From Spinacia oleracea (Eukaryota; Streptophyta; Magnoliopsida; Caryophyllales; Amaranthaceae), in the NCBI RefSeq assembly GCF_020520425.1, contig NC_079487.1:81101141-81165140 (forward strand): a stretch of DNA of 64,000 nucleotides. The letters are read 5' to 3'. Of this stretch, positions 24,007 to 34,607 are shown in pieces. The notes under the pieces are model-generated. The model searched no databases. It was not told the DNA's origin and worked only from the letters and a program-made list of their open reading frames with translations. Made by a program: the position numbers and the translations under genes. Numbering within the stretch: position 1 is the first letter of the stretch; every line of letters starts with the position of its first letter.

Positions 24007-24525
24007 TGTTGTGGGAACTTTTACGGTGCTGACGTGGCACACGTTCCTCGGAGGTATCAAGTATGACCTGACACGAACTTCTGGCAACCTGCAAAACAAG
24101 AATATTCCGTAGGAATATTCCCTCCGATGCTTAAGTAAGTATAAGCTAGAGAGATAAGTAATTTGTAGAGAGAAGGCAGATCAAAGATAGGTTTGTTGTT
24201 GTTGGGCAAGAATTCAATGCCCTTTTACCTTGGGATCTGAGCTATTTATAGTGCTAGGGTTCCTTGGGGACTGCACCCTCAACCCTAGATATGGGACACG
24301 TGCCCCTTGGGGATTTAGGACACGTGGCCTTCGGCCTGCAATGATGGACCTTCCATGCTTGGACCGGCTTTTAAAGAGAATGGGCTTTCCCAAATGGGGC
24401 TCTGTCTTTATTCTGGTGGAGTAGCAGGACTTTGGGCCTTCTTTCCAGGTCTGGGCCCATCTGATCAGTATGAGTCGTAGGCTGCCTCTTTGGGCTTTGT
24501 GGGAGATTTATTCAAGCCCACATCA
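24007..24525 (-). repeat. Tat element 3' LTR (left copy)
   Basis: In plus orientation it runs from TGTTGTGGGAACTTTTACGG to GCCCACATCA. On the minus strand it contains CACTATAAATAGCTC (about 24238-24252), the likely LTR promoter box. It is nearly identical to the right copy. Confidence 0.9.
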
Positions 24526-24627
24526 TTTTCCCCTCATGAGGAGTGAAAACAGACGTTAGTTTTCACTGCTCTTGGAGTGTCCAACAAGGTGATAACGCGT
24601 GGCAGGGGTAATCATTTCTTACCCCTC

Positions 24628-24635
24628 TATAAATA
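24628..24635 (+). promoter_or_regulatory. TATA box of the antisense gene, outside the LTR
   Basis: TATAAATA in CCCCTCTATAAATAAGTGG is about 100 bp inside the left LTR and faces the antisense gene. It is followed by C/T-rich leader sequence, as in plant core promoters. Its place outside the LTR suggests an independent promoter. Confidence 0.6.
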
Positions 24636-24984
24636 AGTGGCCAATTTGACTGATTTTCCCCTTCATTTCCAGTGATCATTTGAGAGCAATAGGAGAAGGC
24701 GATTTCCGGCGTCTTATATCCACCGACATCCACCGTAGCACCGCCACAATCTTCAAAGTCGTGTTCTTGTAGTTCTTCATCCAAGTTCTTTCACAAACTC
24801 TCTTTTGATTTATCAGGTAAAGATTTTCTTTGGAAAAATGTGTGTTGATTTTGATTCTTCCAAATTTTCTTCTTAGTCTTGCATGGGTCTCGTCAAACTA
24901 AAGGCGTCATCTTGTCCCTTTGACGTCTTCTGTTTTCAAGTTTGTCCCTGTTTTGAGGCAAGTCTTGGCTTGTTGCAGGATTTA

Positions 24985-27276
24985 ATGGCGCGAATAGAAG
25001 ACGAGGAGCAGTTCGAAGGAGAATCCTCTTCTCCTATAGAGGACGTCCCGGAAAGCACCGATGCCGCGCCGGCTAGTACGTCAGGTGGGGAGGAAGGTCA
25101 CCTTCATCCCAGCGCCATCTTCCCACTTCAGACGTGGCTGAACTTTCTCACCCTAGAGGGGAAGGCCTATGGGGCGTCTCTGAATCTAGGTTCGGAGTAT
25201 AAATTCCGCATGCCGGCTGGCATGGACTGCACCAGCTTTGGACTGGTGAAAGGAGAGTTCGCCGTTTACGGCTCGTTTTTGAAGCTGGGTATCAGATTCC
25301 CCCCTCACCCCTTTGTGGTGGAGTTGCTGGACGGCTTTAATATTGGCCTGTGCCAAATGTCCCCGAACTCCTGGGCGGGTGTGTTTGGCTATATTGCTCG
25401 CTCCGAGCTTGTAGGCATCACCCCTTCTCTTCCGGCGTTCCTAAGAATCGCCTCTATGTCCCAAGTTTCGAGAGCCGCCGCGGGCTGACTGATTCTTACA
25501 TACAAGGGGGCCTATCGGACGGTGATGGGGAAGGCGTCTAAGTGGCATCACTGGAGGAAGAAGTGGGTGGTTATCAAAACCACCAATCTGGAGATGTGTG
25601 AGAGGATGAGACGCTGGAATGTCAAGCCCAACTTTGTTGGGAAATGTGCTTCTTTACCTCCCGTCTCCGCCGAGCTCTGGGAGCGGATCTCGTCGCTGTT
25701 CCTGGTCAAGCCGCTCGTCATCAAGGACAAGATGGCCTACATACCCGAGGGGTGGTTGCCTCATCTGGATCAACTGAGCAATCCCATTTTCCTCTCGGCT
25801 GTAGGCCTGTGTCCGTATATGCCGAGAGGTAATGTATCTATACTTCCAATTCTTCACTGTTTAATCAAAACCGCACTAATGTCTTTATTTCGTTTTTTCA
25901 GACGAGGCCATGGGTAAGCTGGACGATGCCTCCAAAGGCCAAGTGGATATGCCGTCTTGGTTGGCGAAGGTACTCGACGCCAGTACCTTCAGAGCTTGGA
26001 AGCGTCAGCAGGCAGTCGAGCAAGCCATTTCTGAGCAAATGGCTCCCCCTCCTGCTGAGGAGAAGGTATTGATTAAATCTTCAGACGTGATTTCCTTTGT
26101 TGTTTACAACTTGTTTTCATTCTTTTTTTTTTTTTAGAAGACGAGGAAGGCGACCACGGACGCGGCTCCTACTTCCAAACGCAAGGCTGACGGCACAGGA
26201 AAACCCGTCTTCAAGTCAGTGACGTCGAAGGCTTCTAAGGGGGTTGCCGTCCCCAAGGCTGCATCCGCTTCTCCTAGCTTGGAGAAAATTGGAGGGATAG
26301 TTGATCCTCTTGCGGGGATTCCTGAAGTCGTCCGCCGCAACATCCCTCTGAGGGCGGTGGAGAGAGCTAGGAATTCTGGGGGTAAGTTTTACTCCAACAT
26401 CGTAACCACCTGCCGTTCCTCGTCTAGCAGTTCTCTAGTTTCCCCCAGGAATTCTAAGGCCGCTGTTTTTCCCATAGAAATTCCCGATCCTCGGAAAGAC
26501 ATAGATGCTGAATTGGATCAGATCCCTTCTTCAGGCGGGTTCAATTCTCATGACCGTAGGAAGATAATGACGCTGATGCGCAGTGCCATTCCTCCCCAAT
26601 ATGCTGAAACTCTTCCTGAGGCGGCCGAGAATATGCTTGCCGCCATGCAGTCCTCGGCGCTGGACGTAAGTTTCGTAAAAACTTTATTTTTACACACTCG
26701 TTTCTTTTTGTTTGACTTACTATTTATGCGCAGATGTTCATTCTGCTGGACTCGCTGAAAAAGTGGCGCACTGCTTTGGTGCATGAAGAAGCTCGTCACC
26801 GTCTTCTGCCCAGTCAGTGTAGTGACCAGCATTTTGCTGCACTGGAGAAGCTTCGCTTTGACAGGCGGGAACAGATTGACGCTGTGACTACCGCCCTGGC
26901 CTCTCAAAATGCTGAGAACACAGCTCGTCTCCTGCATATTGATCAGAACTTTTCTGAAATGGAGGATCTTTCCAAGAAGATCAAGGAGAAAGAGGCTGAG
27001 TTTTCTCGTCTGGAGACTCAGTTTAAAGAGTTGGAGGTTCAACTGGAGGCGGCTAGCAAGGAAGTCGCTTCGTCACAGAGCGTCCTCGACCAGTCGGCCA
27101 TGCTGGGTGAGAAATCGATCCGAAGGGGTATGGAGCTTGCATGGAATGCTGAATTTGCAAGTGAACGTCCCTTCAGCTGGTTTGAGAAGTTTCTCACCTA
27201 TCAGATTGAGGTGGAGAAGGCTCAAAAGGAAGGACGCACCCCTCCTGAGTTCGTGCCCAGCGAGGATGAGGAATGA
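24985..27276 (+). pseudogene. Intron-containing antisense gene of the Tat element (PF04195-like plus coiled coil)
   Basis: Proposed exons are 24985-25828, 25902-26065, 26138-26665 and 26734-27276. All three introns (68-73 bp) have GT/AG ends and pyrimidine-rich 3' borders, and the frame is kept across each, giving a 692-codon reading. A 5' leader intron (24817-24978, or to 24876) is possible; with the shorter one, ATG 24883 would be the start. The N-terminal part has the pattern of 'putative gypsy type transposon' domain PF04195 (FPLQTWLNFL...KFRMPAG...FPPHPFVVELLDGFNIGLCQMSPNSW). Exon 3 begins basic (TSKRKADG-type, nuclear-like). Exon 4 has a coiled coil (about residues 555-630). A TGA at 25486-25488 interrupts exon 1 in frame, so this copy is probably dead. 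Function is unknown; similar extra ORFs occur in other Tat elements. Confidence 0.75.
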
Positions 27277-27801
27277 GTTCCTACGCGTCTTTGTATTTAT
27301 TAATGTTTTTTTTTTTGCACATGTTCTTTTGACACCATGCTTGGTGGCTTTTGTGCATAATTCTTGTAATTATGACTAACTTTTTGGGAATGACATGATG
27401 CCCTTGTGAACGTCTTATTGCTTTTTAGCTTTCATCACACATTTTTTTTATGATTACGTCCGACGCCCCCAATTTGAGACGTCAGATGTCTGCCTTGGTC
27501 TTTTTGCCAAGGTCTTTTGCTACTTTATATAGCTGTGTTAGGAATGTGTAACCCCTGTGTTCTAGGTGATCAGCCTAGTGAGGGTGCTAATCTGGACCAC
27601 TTCTTAGGCCTTTAAACGACTAGTCTTTTGGGAGAGCATTAGTTTGCATTTCTCCGAGAGATTTGATAACATTCTTTTCACAAGGATTTCCCAGCAAGAC
27701 CGGCTTGTAGTGAATTTTTCATTTAATGGTCAAAACATGCTACATGGTGCGTCTAGGCTCTAGACGTCTTTACAATGCATATAATCTAGACAAGTGTCAA
27801 T
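27277..27801. other. Spacer between the antisense gene and integrase
   Basis: About 525 bp of T-rich DNA where the two convergent transcripts of the Tat element end. No ORF or RNA is recognisable. Confidence 0.5.
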
Positions 27802-28443
27802 CTAGAAAAAGTACTTTTTGAGGTTATCCGCATTCCAAGTACGCAAAATCGGACGTCCCTGCATGTATTGGATCCGGTATGTTCCGTCTCGAACCTCCTC
27901 GTAAATCTCATACGGACCTTCCCAAGTAGGGGTGAGTTTCCCTTGTTCATTGGCGCGTCCGACGGCTTCCATTTTCCTAAGCACAAAATCTTCAACTTTA
28001 AGTATTCTTCTAGAAACCCTTTTGTTGTATTCCCTCGTCATTCGGAGTTTGTATAGCTGCTGTCGTAGAGCCGCATTCCCTCTGGTTTCTGGTAAGAAAT
28101 CCAAAGCCGCCTTCATCATTTCCCAATTGGCATCTTCATTAAACAACATGACGCGCAGGGTGGGTTCGCACATTTCAATGGGTAGGACGGCTTCAGCCCC
28201 ATAGGCTAACAAGAATGGTGTTTCTCCTGTGGAATTTTTTGCCGTGGTCAGTATAGACCATAAAACATTGGGTAACTCGTCGGCCCATAAACCCTTTGCC
28301 TCATCAAGCTTCTTCTTCATCCCTTCAGAGATAATCTTGTTGAATGCCTCTACTTGTCCGTTAGCTTGGGGGCGTCCTACTGATGCAAAACATGCTGTGA
28401 TACCATGGTCGGCCAACCAATCTTCTAATTTGGGCGTCTTGAA
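27802..28443 (-). pseudogene. Tat integrase, C-terminal half
   Basis: After the stop at 28444-28446, the same frame continues FKTPKLEDWLADHGI, then FASVGRPQANGQVEAFNKII with the catalytic Glu, ETPFLLAYGAEAVLPIE, and a C-terminal domain with LTPTWEGPYEIYEEVRDGTYRI and LRTWNADNLKKYF. No chromodomain follows, in line with Tat rather than chromovirus. The stop ends near 27802. Confidence 0.88.
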
Positions 28444-29093
28444 TTATGGCCCATTGTCGAAGACGATAGACTGAGGCACGCCAAATCTTGTGATTATGTT
28501 TTTCCAGATGAATGCTCTCACATCCTGTGCTTTAGTGTTCTTTAAAGCCTCAGCTTCTACCCATTTAGTGAAGTAATCGACGGCTACTATTACATAACGC
28601 AGTCCTCCTGGTGCCGTCGTATAGGGGCCTAATAAGTCCATCCCCCATTTGGCAAAATGTATAGGGCTGGTGATTGGCGTCAGTTTCTGTGCTGGTCGTC
28701 GAATTAGGTGAGCAAATCGTTGGCATTTATCACAACGCTTGACCATATTGAGGGCGTCTTCTTTGAGAGTGGGCCAATAGTATCCGGTTCTTAAAGTTTT
28801 TTCGGCCAGGGCCCTCCCTCCTATGTGGGAACTGCATAATCCCTGATGAAGATCTTCCAGTACCTCTTGCCCCTTCTCGGGGGTTACGCAGCGGAGAAGT
28901 GGCCGTGAGAAGGCTTTTTTGTATAGTGTTCCATTCCATATCTCAAACCATGTACATTTCTTTTGTAATCTTTCTGCCTGCTTGGGGTCATCAGGGAGTA
29001 CTCCATTCATTTTGAAGTTGGCAATGTCATCCATCCAGGTGGCTGTTCGGTCCAAGATGTCTATTCTCGAGGCGTCAATGCTTTTGGACTGTT
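28444..29093 (-). pseudogene. Tat integrase, N-terminal half (nonsense and frameshift)
   Basis: Contains the linker WNGTLYKKAFSRPLLRCV, HHCC zinc finger (H..H in LHQGLCSSHIGGR, then CDKCQRFAH), and the first two catalytic Asp positions (WGMDLLGPY; GVPQSIVFDNGP). TAA at 28444-28446 replaces a Gln (FDNGPQ in relatives). Upstream, the frame joins the RNase H frame only by a shift at about 29095-29115 (VFWEVKQSKSIDASRIDIL would link them), so integrase is cut off from the rest of pol. Confidence 0.85.
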
Positions 29094-32000
29094 TTACCTC
29101 CCAGAATACATGACGTGGCGTGTCGCAGGATGCTGAGCTTGCCAGTTTAGATAAGCGTATGCCTTGTTATTTTCAGATCGGGGGATGTGTTTTACTTCAA
29201 AGTTAGACAGCTGTTGAGCTTCTTGGCGGACTTTTTCCAAATATCTTATCATGGCCTCGTCCTTGGCCTCATACTCTCCTTTGACCTGACTGACAATTAA
29301 TTGCGAGTCAGACAAAACCAGGAAGTCTGCTGCCCCTGCGGCTCTGCTCATCTGAATTCCACATATCAGGGCTTCGTATTCAGCTTCGTTGTTTGACGCC
29401 TGAAAGTTAAATCGCATTGCATATTCATAGATATCTCCTTCTGGTGACTCACAGATAATGCCGGCTCCTGACCCGTTCTGAGTGGCAGAGCCGTCCACAT
29501 GTACTATCCACTGAGTTTTTTCATTCTTCAAATAGGGTGGCTTGGTCAGTTCTGCGATGAAGTCAGCAAATGCCTGTCCCTTTATTGCCTTCCTCGGTTC
29601 ATATGAGATATCAAACGCGTGAAGCTCAATTGCCCAATTGAGCATTCTTCCTGACGCTTCAAGGTTGGTGAAAGGTCGCTTAAGCGGTTGATCCGTGTAT
29701 ACTACCAATCGATGGGCCAGGAAATATGGACGAATCTTCTTACTAGCCAATAACAGAGAAAAACCAAATTTTTCGACTGTTGGATATTTGAGTTCAGCAT
29801 TCTGCAACATGTGACTGACAAAGTACACAGGTAGTTGCGTTCCATCCCTCTCTGTAAGTAAGACGGCGCTTAGCGCGTATTCTGAGATGGCAAGGTACAG
29901 ATACAAAACTTCCCCCAAGAGAGGGCTGGCCAGCCGTGGCAAAGTGTGCAGATGTTCTTTTAGGCGGAGGAAGGCAGCCTCAGCTTGCGTCGTCCACTCA
30001 AACTGGGTGCCCTTTTTTATGGTACTGAAAAAGTAGTGACACTTGTCTCCAGCTCTAGATAAGAATCGTCCCAAGGCGGCGAGACACCCAGTGAGGCGTT
30101 GCACGTCTTTAACCTTCCTTGGCGACGTCATATCAATGACCGCTTGCACTTTGTCCGGATTTGCTTCAATGCCCCTTTCGTCAATCAGGAAGCCAAGGAA
30201 CTTGCCAGAAGATACCCCAAATATGCACTTCTTGGGATTGAGTCTCATCTGGTATGTCCTGATGGTTTCGAAGGTTTCTCTCAAGTCGTCAAGGTGATCC
30301 TTCTTCTGCTTGCTTTTTACAATCATGTCGTCAATATAGGCTTCTATATTCCTCCCCAGCTGCTTTACGAAAACTGTGTTTACCAACCGTTGAAAGGTAG
30401 AAGGGGCATTTTTTAAACCGAACGGCATTACATTGTAGCAGTACAATCCTTGTTCCGTGACGAAAGACGTCTTCTCCTGATCTTCGGGCCATAATGGAAT
30501 CTGGTGGAATCCGGAGTAGGCGTCCATGAAGGTCATCATGGCATGTCCGGCGGTGGAGTCGGCGAGTCGGTCTATCTTCGGCAGTGGGAAGTTGTCTTTA
30601 GGGCATGCTTTATTGAGATCAGTGTAATCAACACACATTCTCCACGTCCCATTGGGCTTGGGTACCAGGACTACGTTGGCTACCCAGTCTGGGTACTGGC
30701 ATGGGCGTATGAAGCCTGCATCCATTAGTTTCTTAACCTCGGCAGCGGCGGCCAAATTTCTTGCTTCTCCATGATTCCTCTTCTTTTGTCGTACTGGCTT
30801 CACAGTACTGTCCACATTCAACTTATGCACGGCCACCGCCGGGTCTATACCGGGCATCTCCTCTACCGTGAAGGCAAATATCTCCTTATATTCTTGGAGT
30901 AGTTGCACTAATGCTGCTGACATGGGGTCGTCAGGGTGGACCCCAATGGGGACTGTTCGAGACGGATCCGCTAAGTCCAGAATTATATCATAAAGTGCTC
31001 CCACTGGCTCAGGTCGTCTTTCTGCATTGTGCTCTGTCGGTATTTCCCGGGTTTTACGGTGGCTTGCTGGAGGTTTAGTTTGTTCCTTTCCCTTTGGAGA
31101 AGCTCCCCAGGCCATTGGCTCCAATGTCGATAAGTAACAATCCCTGGCCAACTGTTGATTTCCATAGAGAGATCCAACGCGTCTGTTGCTTCCAACAAAT
31201 TTTACCAACAGTAAATGAGGGACGATCACAGCTTTTAGGTCGTTGAGTGTTGGACGACCAAGTATGATGTTGAATGTGATGAGGTTTGCCACTATTATAA
31301 ACCTGATGACAACTTCTTTGATTACTGGGGGAATTCCAAAAGAAACCGGCAGCAAAATGGAGCCAATTGGACGACCGATGCTCCCCCCGAATCCTACCAA
31401 GGGCCCGTAAACTTTTTCTATGTCTTCTGGATTGTGCCTTAATTTTCGCAGGCATTGCAGATTGATTATGTCAGACGAGCTTCCCGTATCCACCAGTACT
31501 CTCTTTACCTTAAGATTAGCCACCTTAACCTCTATAACCAGAGGATCATCATCATATGGCGCGGCCGCCCTTCTATAGTCGTCTTCGGAAATTTCTACAG
31601 AGAGTAGGTTCTTCTGTGCTGGGCGAAGATGAGGTGGACCTTTTTGTCGTCCCTCCTTACATGGTTCTCCTGCCGCTACTCCTCCTGATATTACCATAAC
31701 TCTTTCGTTTGAATACTTAGAGGTGGGGCTCGCTTCTTTATGTGCGTCCTCTAGATGGACGTACTGGCGAAGGTGCCCTTCAGCCACGCGATCAGTTAAT
31801 ATCTTCCTCAACATCCGACAACTTTGGGTGTCATGCCCTTCGTCGTTGTGAAAAGCACAGAAAGGTACTTGTGGGCAGGAGGTGGACGATCGTCGGGGGG
31901 ACGGTTCTATTCCCAGACTTGGTCCTTCCACAAGGAGGATCTCGTCAAGAGCCGTATTGAACTTGAAGGGACCTCTAGAGGACGTCCTCCTTCGCCCCCT

Positions 32001-32399
32001 TTTTTCTTTGGAGCCACAGCCATTCTTCCTTCGGGCGACGCTCTCATGTTGTCTTATAAGAGCCTCTAGAGAGTAACGGTCTGCATTTTTCTTCTGCAAG
32101 ATTCGTCTCGTCCTTCTTCCTGGACGAACCTCCTTGACATGCCGACTAGCTTCCTCCAGGTTGCGTCTCTTCATAGGTGAGTCAGAATCTTCTGACAGAA
32201 ACTCTACCATCCTACCATTATCATGCTTAGGATTAACTCCGTGAGGACCATCCAGCAAAGGTCGAATAGGAATGACGGCAGCAGGCTGGCTAGCTGCCGT
32301 GTCACATTGAGTGTTGGACCCGTCCTTAAACACTCCTTTTCTGGCTGGGAGTTTTGATTTACCCTTGGTTTTTCCGCAGTCAGTTTGAATTTCAACCAT
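29094..32399 (-). pseudogene. Tat gag remnant, protease, reverse transcriptase and RNase H
   Basis: About 1100 aa from ATG 32399. The first ~180 residues are charged, with no recognisable capsid domain, followed by a C-H-H-C motif CAFHNDEGHDTQSC. Protease active site LVDTGSSSD is near residue 303. RT spans about 530-720 (WRMCVDYTDLNKACP, MDAYSGFHQI, MPFGLKNAPSTFQ, catalytic YIDDM near 690). RNase H is near 970-1090 (VDGSATQNGSGAGI, NNEAEYEALI, SDSQLIVSQ). All catalytic motifs look intact. Ordinary Tat gags have a capsid like that at 2636-3702; its absence within an open frame suggests an in-frame internal deletion. Particle formation would then need gag in trans. Confidence 0.88.
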
Positions 32400-32409
32400 G
32401 ACACTGTAC

Positions 32410-32430
32410 CTCCCCACAGACGGCGCCAAA
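32410..32430 (-). other. Tat primer-binding site
   Basis: On the minus strand TTTGGCGCCGTCTGTGGGG starts at the LTR border. TGGCGCCGT fits the complement of a tRNA 3' end (first nine bases as in tRNA-Asp); the remainder diverges, so the primer tRNA is not certain. Confidence 0.6.
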
Positions 32431-32950
32431 TGTTGTGGGAACTTTTACGGTGCTGACGTGGCACACGCTCCTCGAAGGTATCAAGTATGACCTGGCACGA
32501 ACTTCTGGCAACCTGCAAAACAAGAATATTCCCGTAGGAATATTCCCTCCGATGCTTAAGTAAGTATAAGCTAGAGAGATAAGTAATTTGTAGAGAGAAG
32601 GCAGAGCAAAGATAGGTTTGTTGTTGTTGGGCAAGAATTCAATGCCCTTTTACCTTGGGATCTGAGCTATTTATAGTGCTAGAGTTCCTTGGGGACTGCA
32701 CCCTCAACCCTAGCTATGGGACACGTGCCCCTTGGGGATTTAGGACACGTGGCCTTCGGCCTGCAATGATGGACCTTCCATATTTGGACCGGCTTTTAAA
32801 GAGAATGGGCTTTGCCAAATGGGGCTCTGTCTTTATTCTGGTGGAGTAGCAGGACTTTGGGCCTTCTTTCCAGGTCTGGGCCCATCTGATCAGTATGAGT
32901 CGTAGGCTGCCTCTTTGGGCTTTGTGGGAGATTTATTCAAGCCCACATCA
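32431..32950 (-). repeat. Tat element 5' LTR (right copy)
   Basis: Same borders as the left copy (TGTTGTGGGAAC to CACATCA in plus orientation). The minus-strand TATA box (CACTATAAATAGCTC complement, about 32663-32677) is kept. CATGG and then Tekay LTR sequence follow. Confidence 0.9.
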
Positions 32951-34411
32951 CATGGGTTCGAAATTTTGATTTATAATATTGTTATTATGCATTTATAACT
33001 CATTAATTAAATTTAAGTCCATTAGATTTATTTTTATTAATTTGATTGTTTAATCATGAATTAATTAGGGTTTTATTTATTTAATTGTTAGGAACTCGTG
33101 AGTGATCCGTAGCAGGATCAAACCAATCTTTGTGTGAGGTGTTATTTGATCAAGGTACGTGTATGTGGCTTGATAATTATGTGTTAAATCTATGTATGGT
33201 TTGAATTGTTATATTCTAATTGATTAATCAATTTCCAATTGAATTATGAACTTATGATTTTGTTTTTATTCTTGAATTTATGGACAAATGATTTGTGGAT
33301 TTCGAATTTATATTAATGTAAGGATTTTCAAGTGTCAACGATTCAATAAAAGGTCACTTCAAAATTATTGATGAATTTTAATGATTTAATAATTAATCAT
33401 TTATTTACACATGTATTTAATCAAAAAAAATTATGTTTGATTAAATAAAAAGGAGGTTATTCGTTTATCATTGTGAATGGAATTGGAAAGTCTTTCATGA
33501 CATTATTATACTTTTGTAAAGTCTCAAAATGGAATGGATCTCATGGAACATTAAAGTTCATACGCATCACTTGTTGTGTAAGTCGAGGGTCACTTGTTGA
33601 CTATTATTTGGTTAGTACCCCAATGCATAGATTTGTGATGAAATACTAGATTGGGGGTGTGCACATTTAGGAAGGAAGGGGAGATAAGAAGAGGTGTTTT
33701 GATTTTCATATTCTAATTGGAATCTAATTTTGGAAAGTTTCTACTTTTGGAATATTGTTATATTTGGAAAGTTTAGATATTTGGAATATTTATATTCATG
33801 GAATGTTTCTAATTTTGGAAAGTTTCTATTTTAAAAATATGTATTCTTGATATGTTTATACTTTTGAAAATTTACTATATTTGGAAAGTTACTATTTATG
33901 GAAAGTTTCTAATTTTGGAAAATGAATCTTCTATAATTTCAATTAAGCAAGTTTGAAGTAAATGGTTTGTGAAAGTATGTTCAACTGTATATAAATGTTT
34001 TACAAGTCTTGCATATATTCGTACTTAGCTTTTGCCAACCCGTATTTCCTATTTGTTTTGGCTTGGCCCCGTTCACCTTTTGGTGAGCAGTTTTCAGGAA
34101 CTTGATGTGATGATGTGACATGCTTTCATACGGGATTAATGGAGAGTTCACTAGTTAGGATTTACTTTTCTAAGTTGGTTTCATTAATGAGTTCAGATTT
34201 TAGTATTTTAATTTTAAGGGTTTATCGAATATACACTATTATCATTTCCATTATTATTATTCAATAAAGAAAAGTATTTGAGTTATTCCGCTGCATTAGT
34301 TGAGTTAATTAGCCTTTAACGTAATCACGTGGCGGTAATACTCCTAAGTTTCTCTTTATTCAAGTAAATGTTGGTTTTAAAAAGAGAGAAAGTTGGGGGT
34401 GTTACATGGAG

Positions 34412-34512
34412 AGAATGAAGAGATGTCTGTTAATGATAAACCTTTTACTCCACTTGCTCCAATTCATGATGAAGGGTGGAGGGTTGTTTCAAGGAGAAGG
34501 AGAGATATATGA
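34412..34512 (+). pseudogene. LINE ORF1, last part after the Tekay insertion
   Basis: Joining 12293 to 34412 restores one frame (...ENDGENEEMSVNDK...) that ends at TGA 34510-34512 with the basic tail RRRRDI. This short piece proves that the two LINE halves were once continuous. Confidence 0.75.
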
Positions 34513-34607
34513 ACTCCAGCATAGGCTGTGGGGCTTGCTGAGGTTCACATGAGTGGGGGGGATTTGGTTGCTGGTGGTGATGGAGTGGACTTCTCAACTG
34601 ATCCAAC

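Larger units (their letters stand above)
24007..32950 (-). mobile_element. Tat-lineage Ty3/gypsy element with antisense gene, inserted in the Tekay 3' LTR
   Basis: Two 519/520-bp LTRs (24007-24525 and 32431-32950), 5-bp duplication CATGG at 24002-24006 and 32951-32955. On the minus strand: primer-binding site, a gag-PR-RT-RNase H frame and integrase. On the plus strand, between integrase and the 3' LTR, lies an additional intron-containing gene. RNase H before integrase, no chromodomain, and an extra antisense ORF between pol and the 3' LTR are known for Tat-clade (Retand/TatII-like) elements. The LTRs differ by about 9 substitutions and 1 indel by my count (under 2%), fewer than the Tekay LTRs, as expected for a later insertion. 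Confidence 0.9.
12294..34406 (+). mobile_element. Tekay-type chromovirus (Ty3/gypsy), full length, with two nested insertions
   Basis: Long terminal repeats with TGTAATAC...GTGTTACA ends flank 6.46 kb of internal DNA: a primer-binding site, an extra ORF, gag, protease, RT, RNase H, integrase and chromodomain, then a polypurine tract. TGGAG at 12289-12293 and 34407-34411 is the 5-bp target duplication, and the host site is LINE ORF1. Long LTRs (2.36 kb without insertions) and the LDRK...RNK...VLW.NH..EEATWE chromodomain fit the Tekay/Del lineage. About 11 mismatches in some 410 aligned LTR bases, counted by eye, point to a fairly recent insertion. Three in-frame stops make it non-autonomous now. 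Confidence 0.92.
23102..34406 (+). repeat. Tekay 3' LTR, split by the Tat element
   Basis: LTR parts are 23102-24006 and 32956-34406 (about 2.36 kb together). They align along their length with the 5' LTR, with scattered substitutions and small indels. The junction at CCATGG is duplicated as CATGG around the inserted Tat element. Confidence 0.92.

Noticed and set aside
24985-27276. Reading the plus-strand gene as an ordinary host gene hit by a transposon
   Set aside because: It lies wholly between the two LTRs of one element with an intact CATGG duplication and has a transposon-associated domain, so it belongs to the element.
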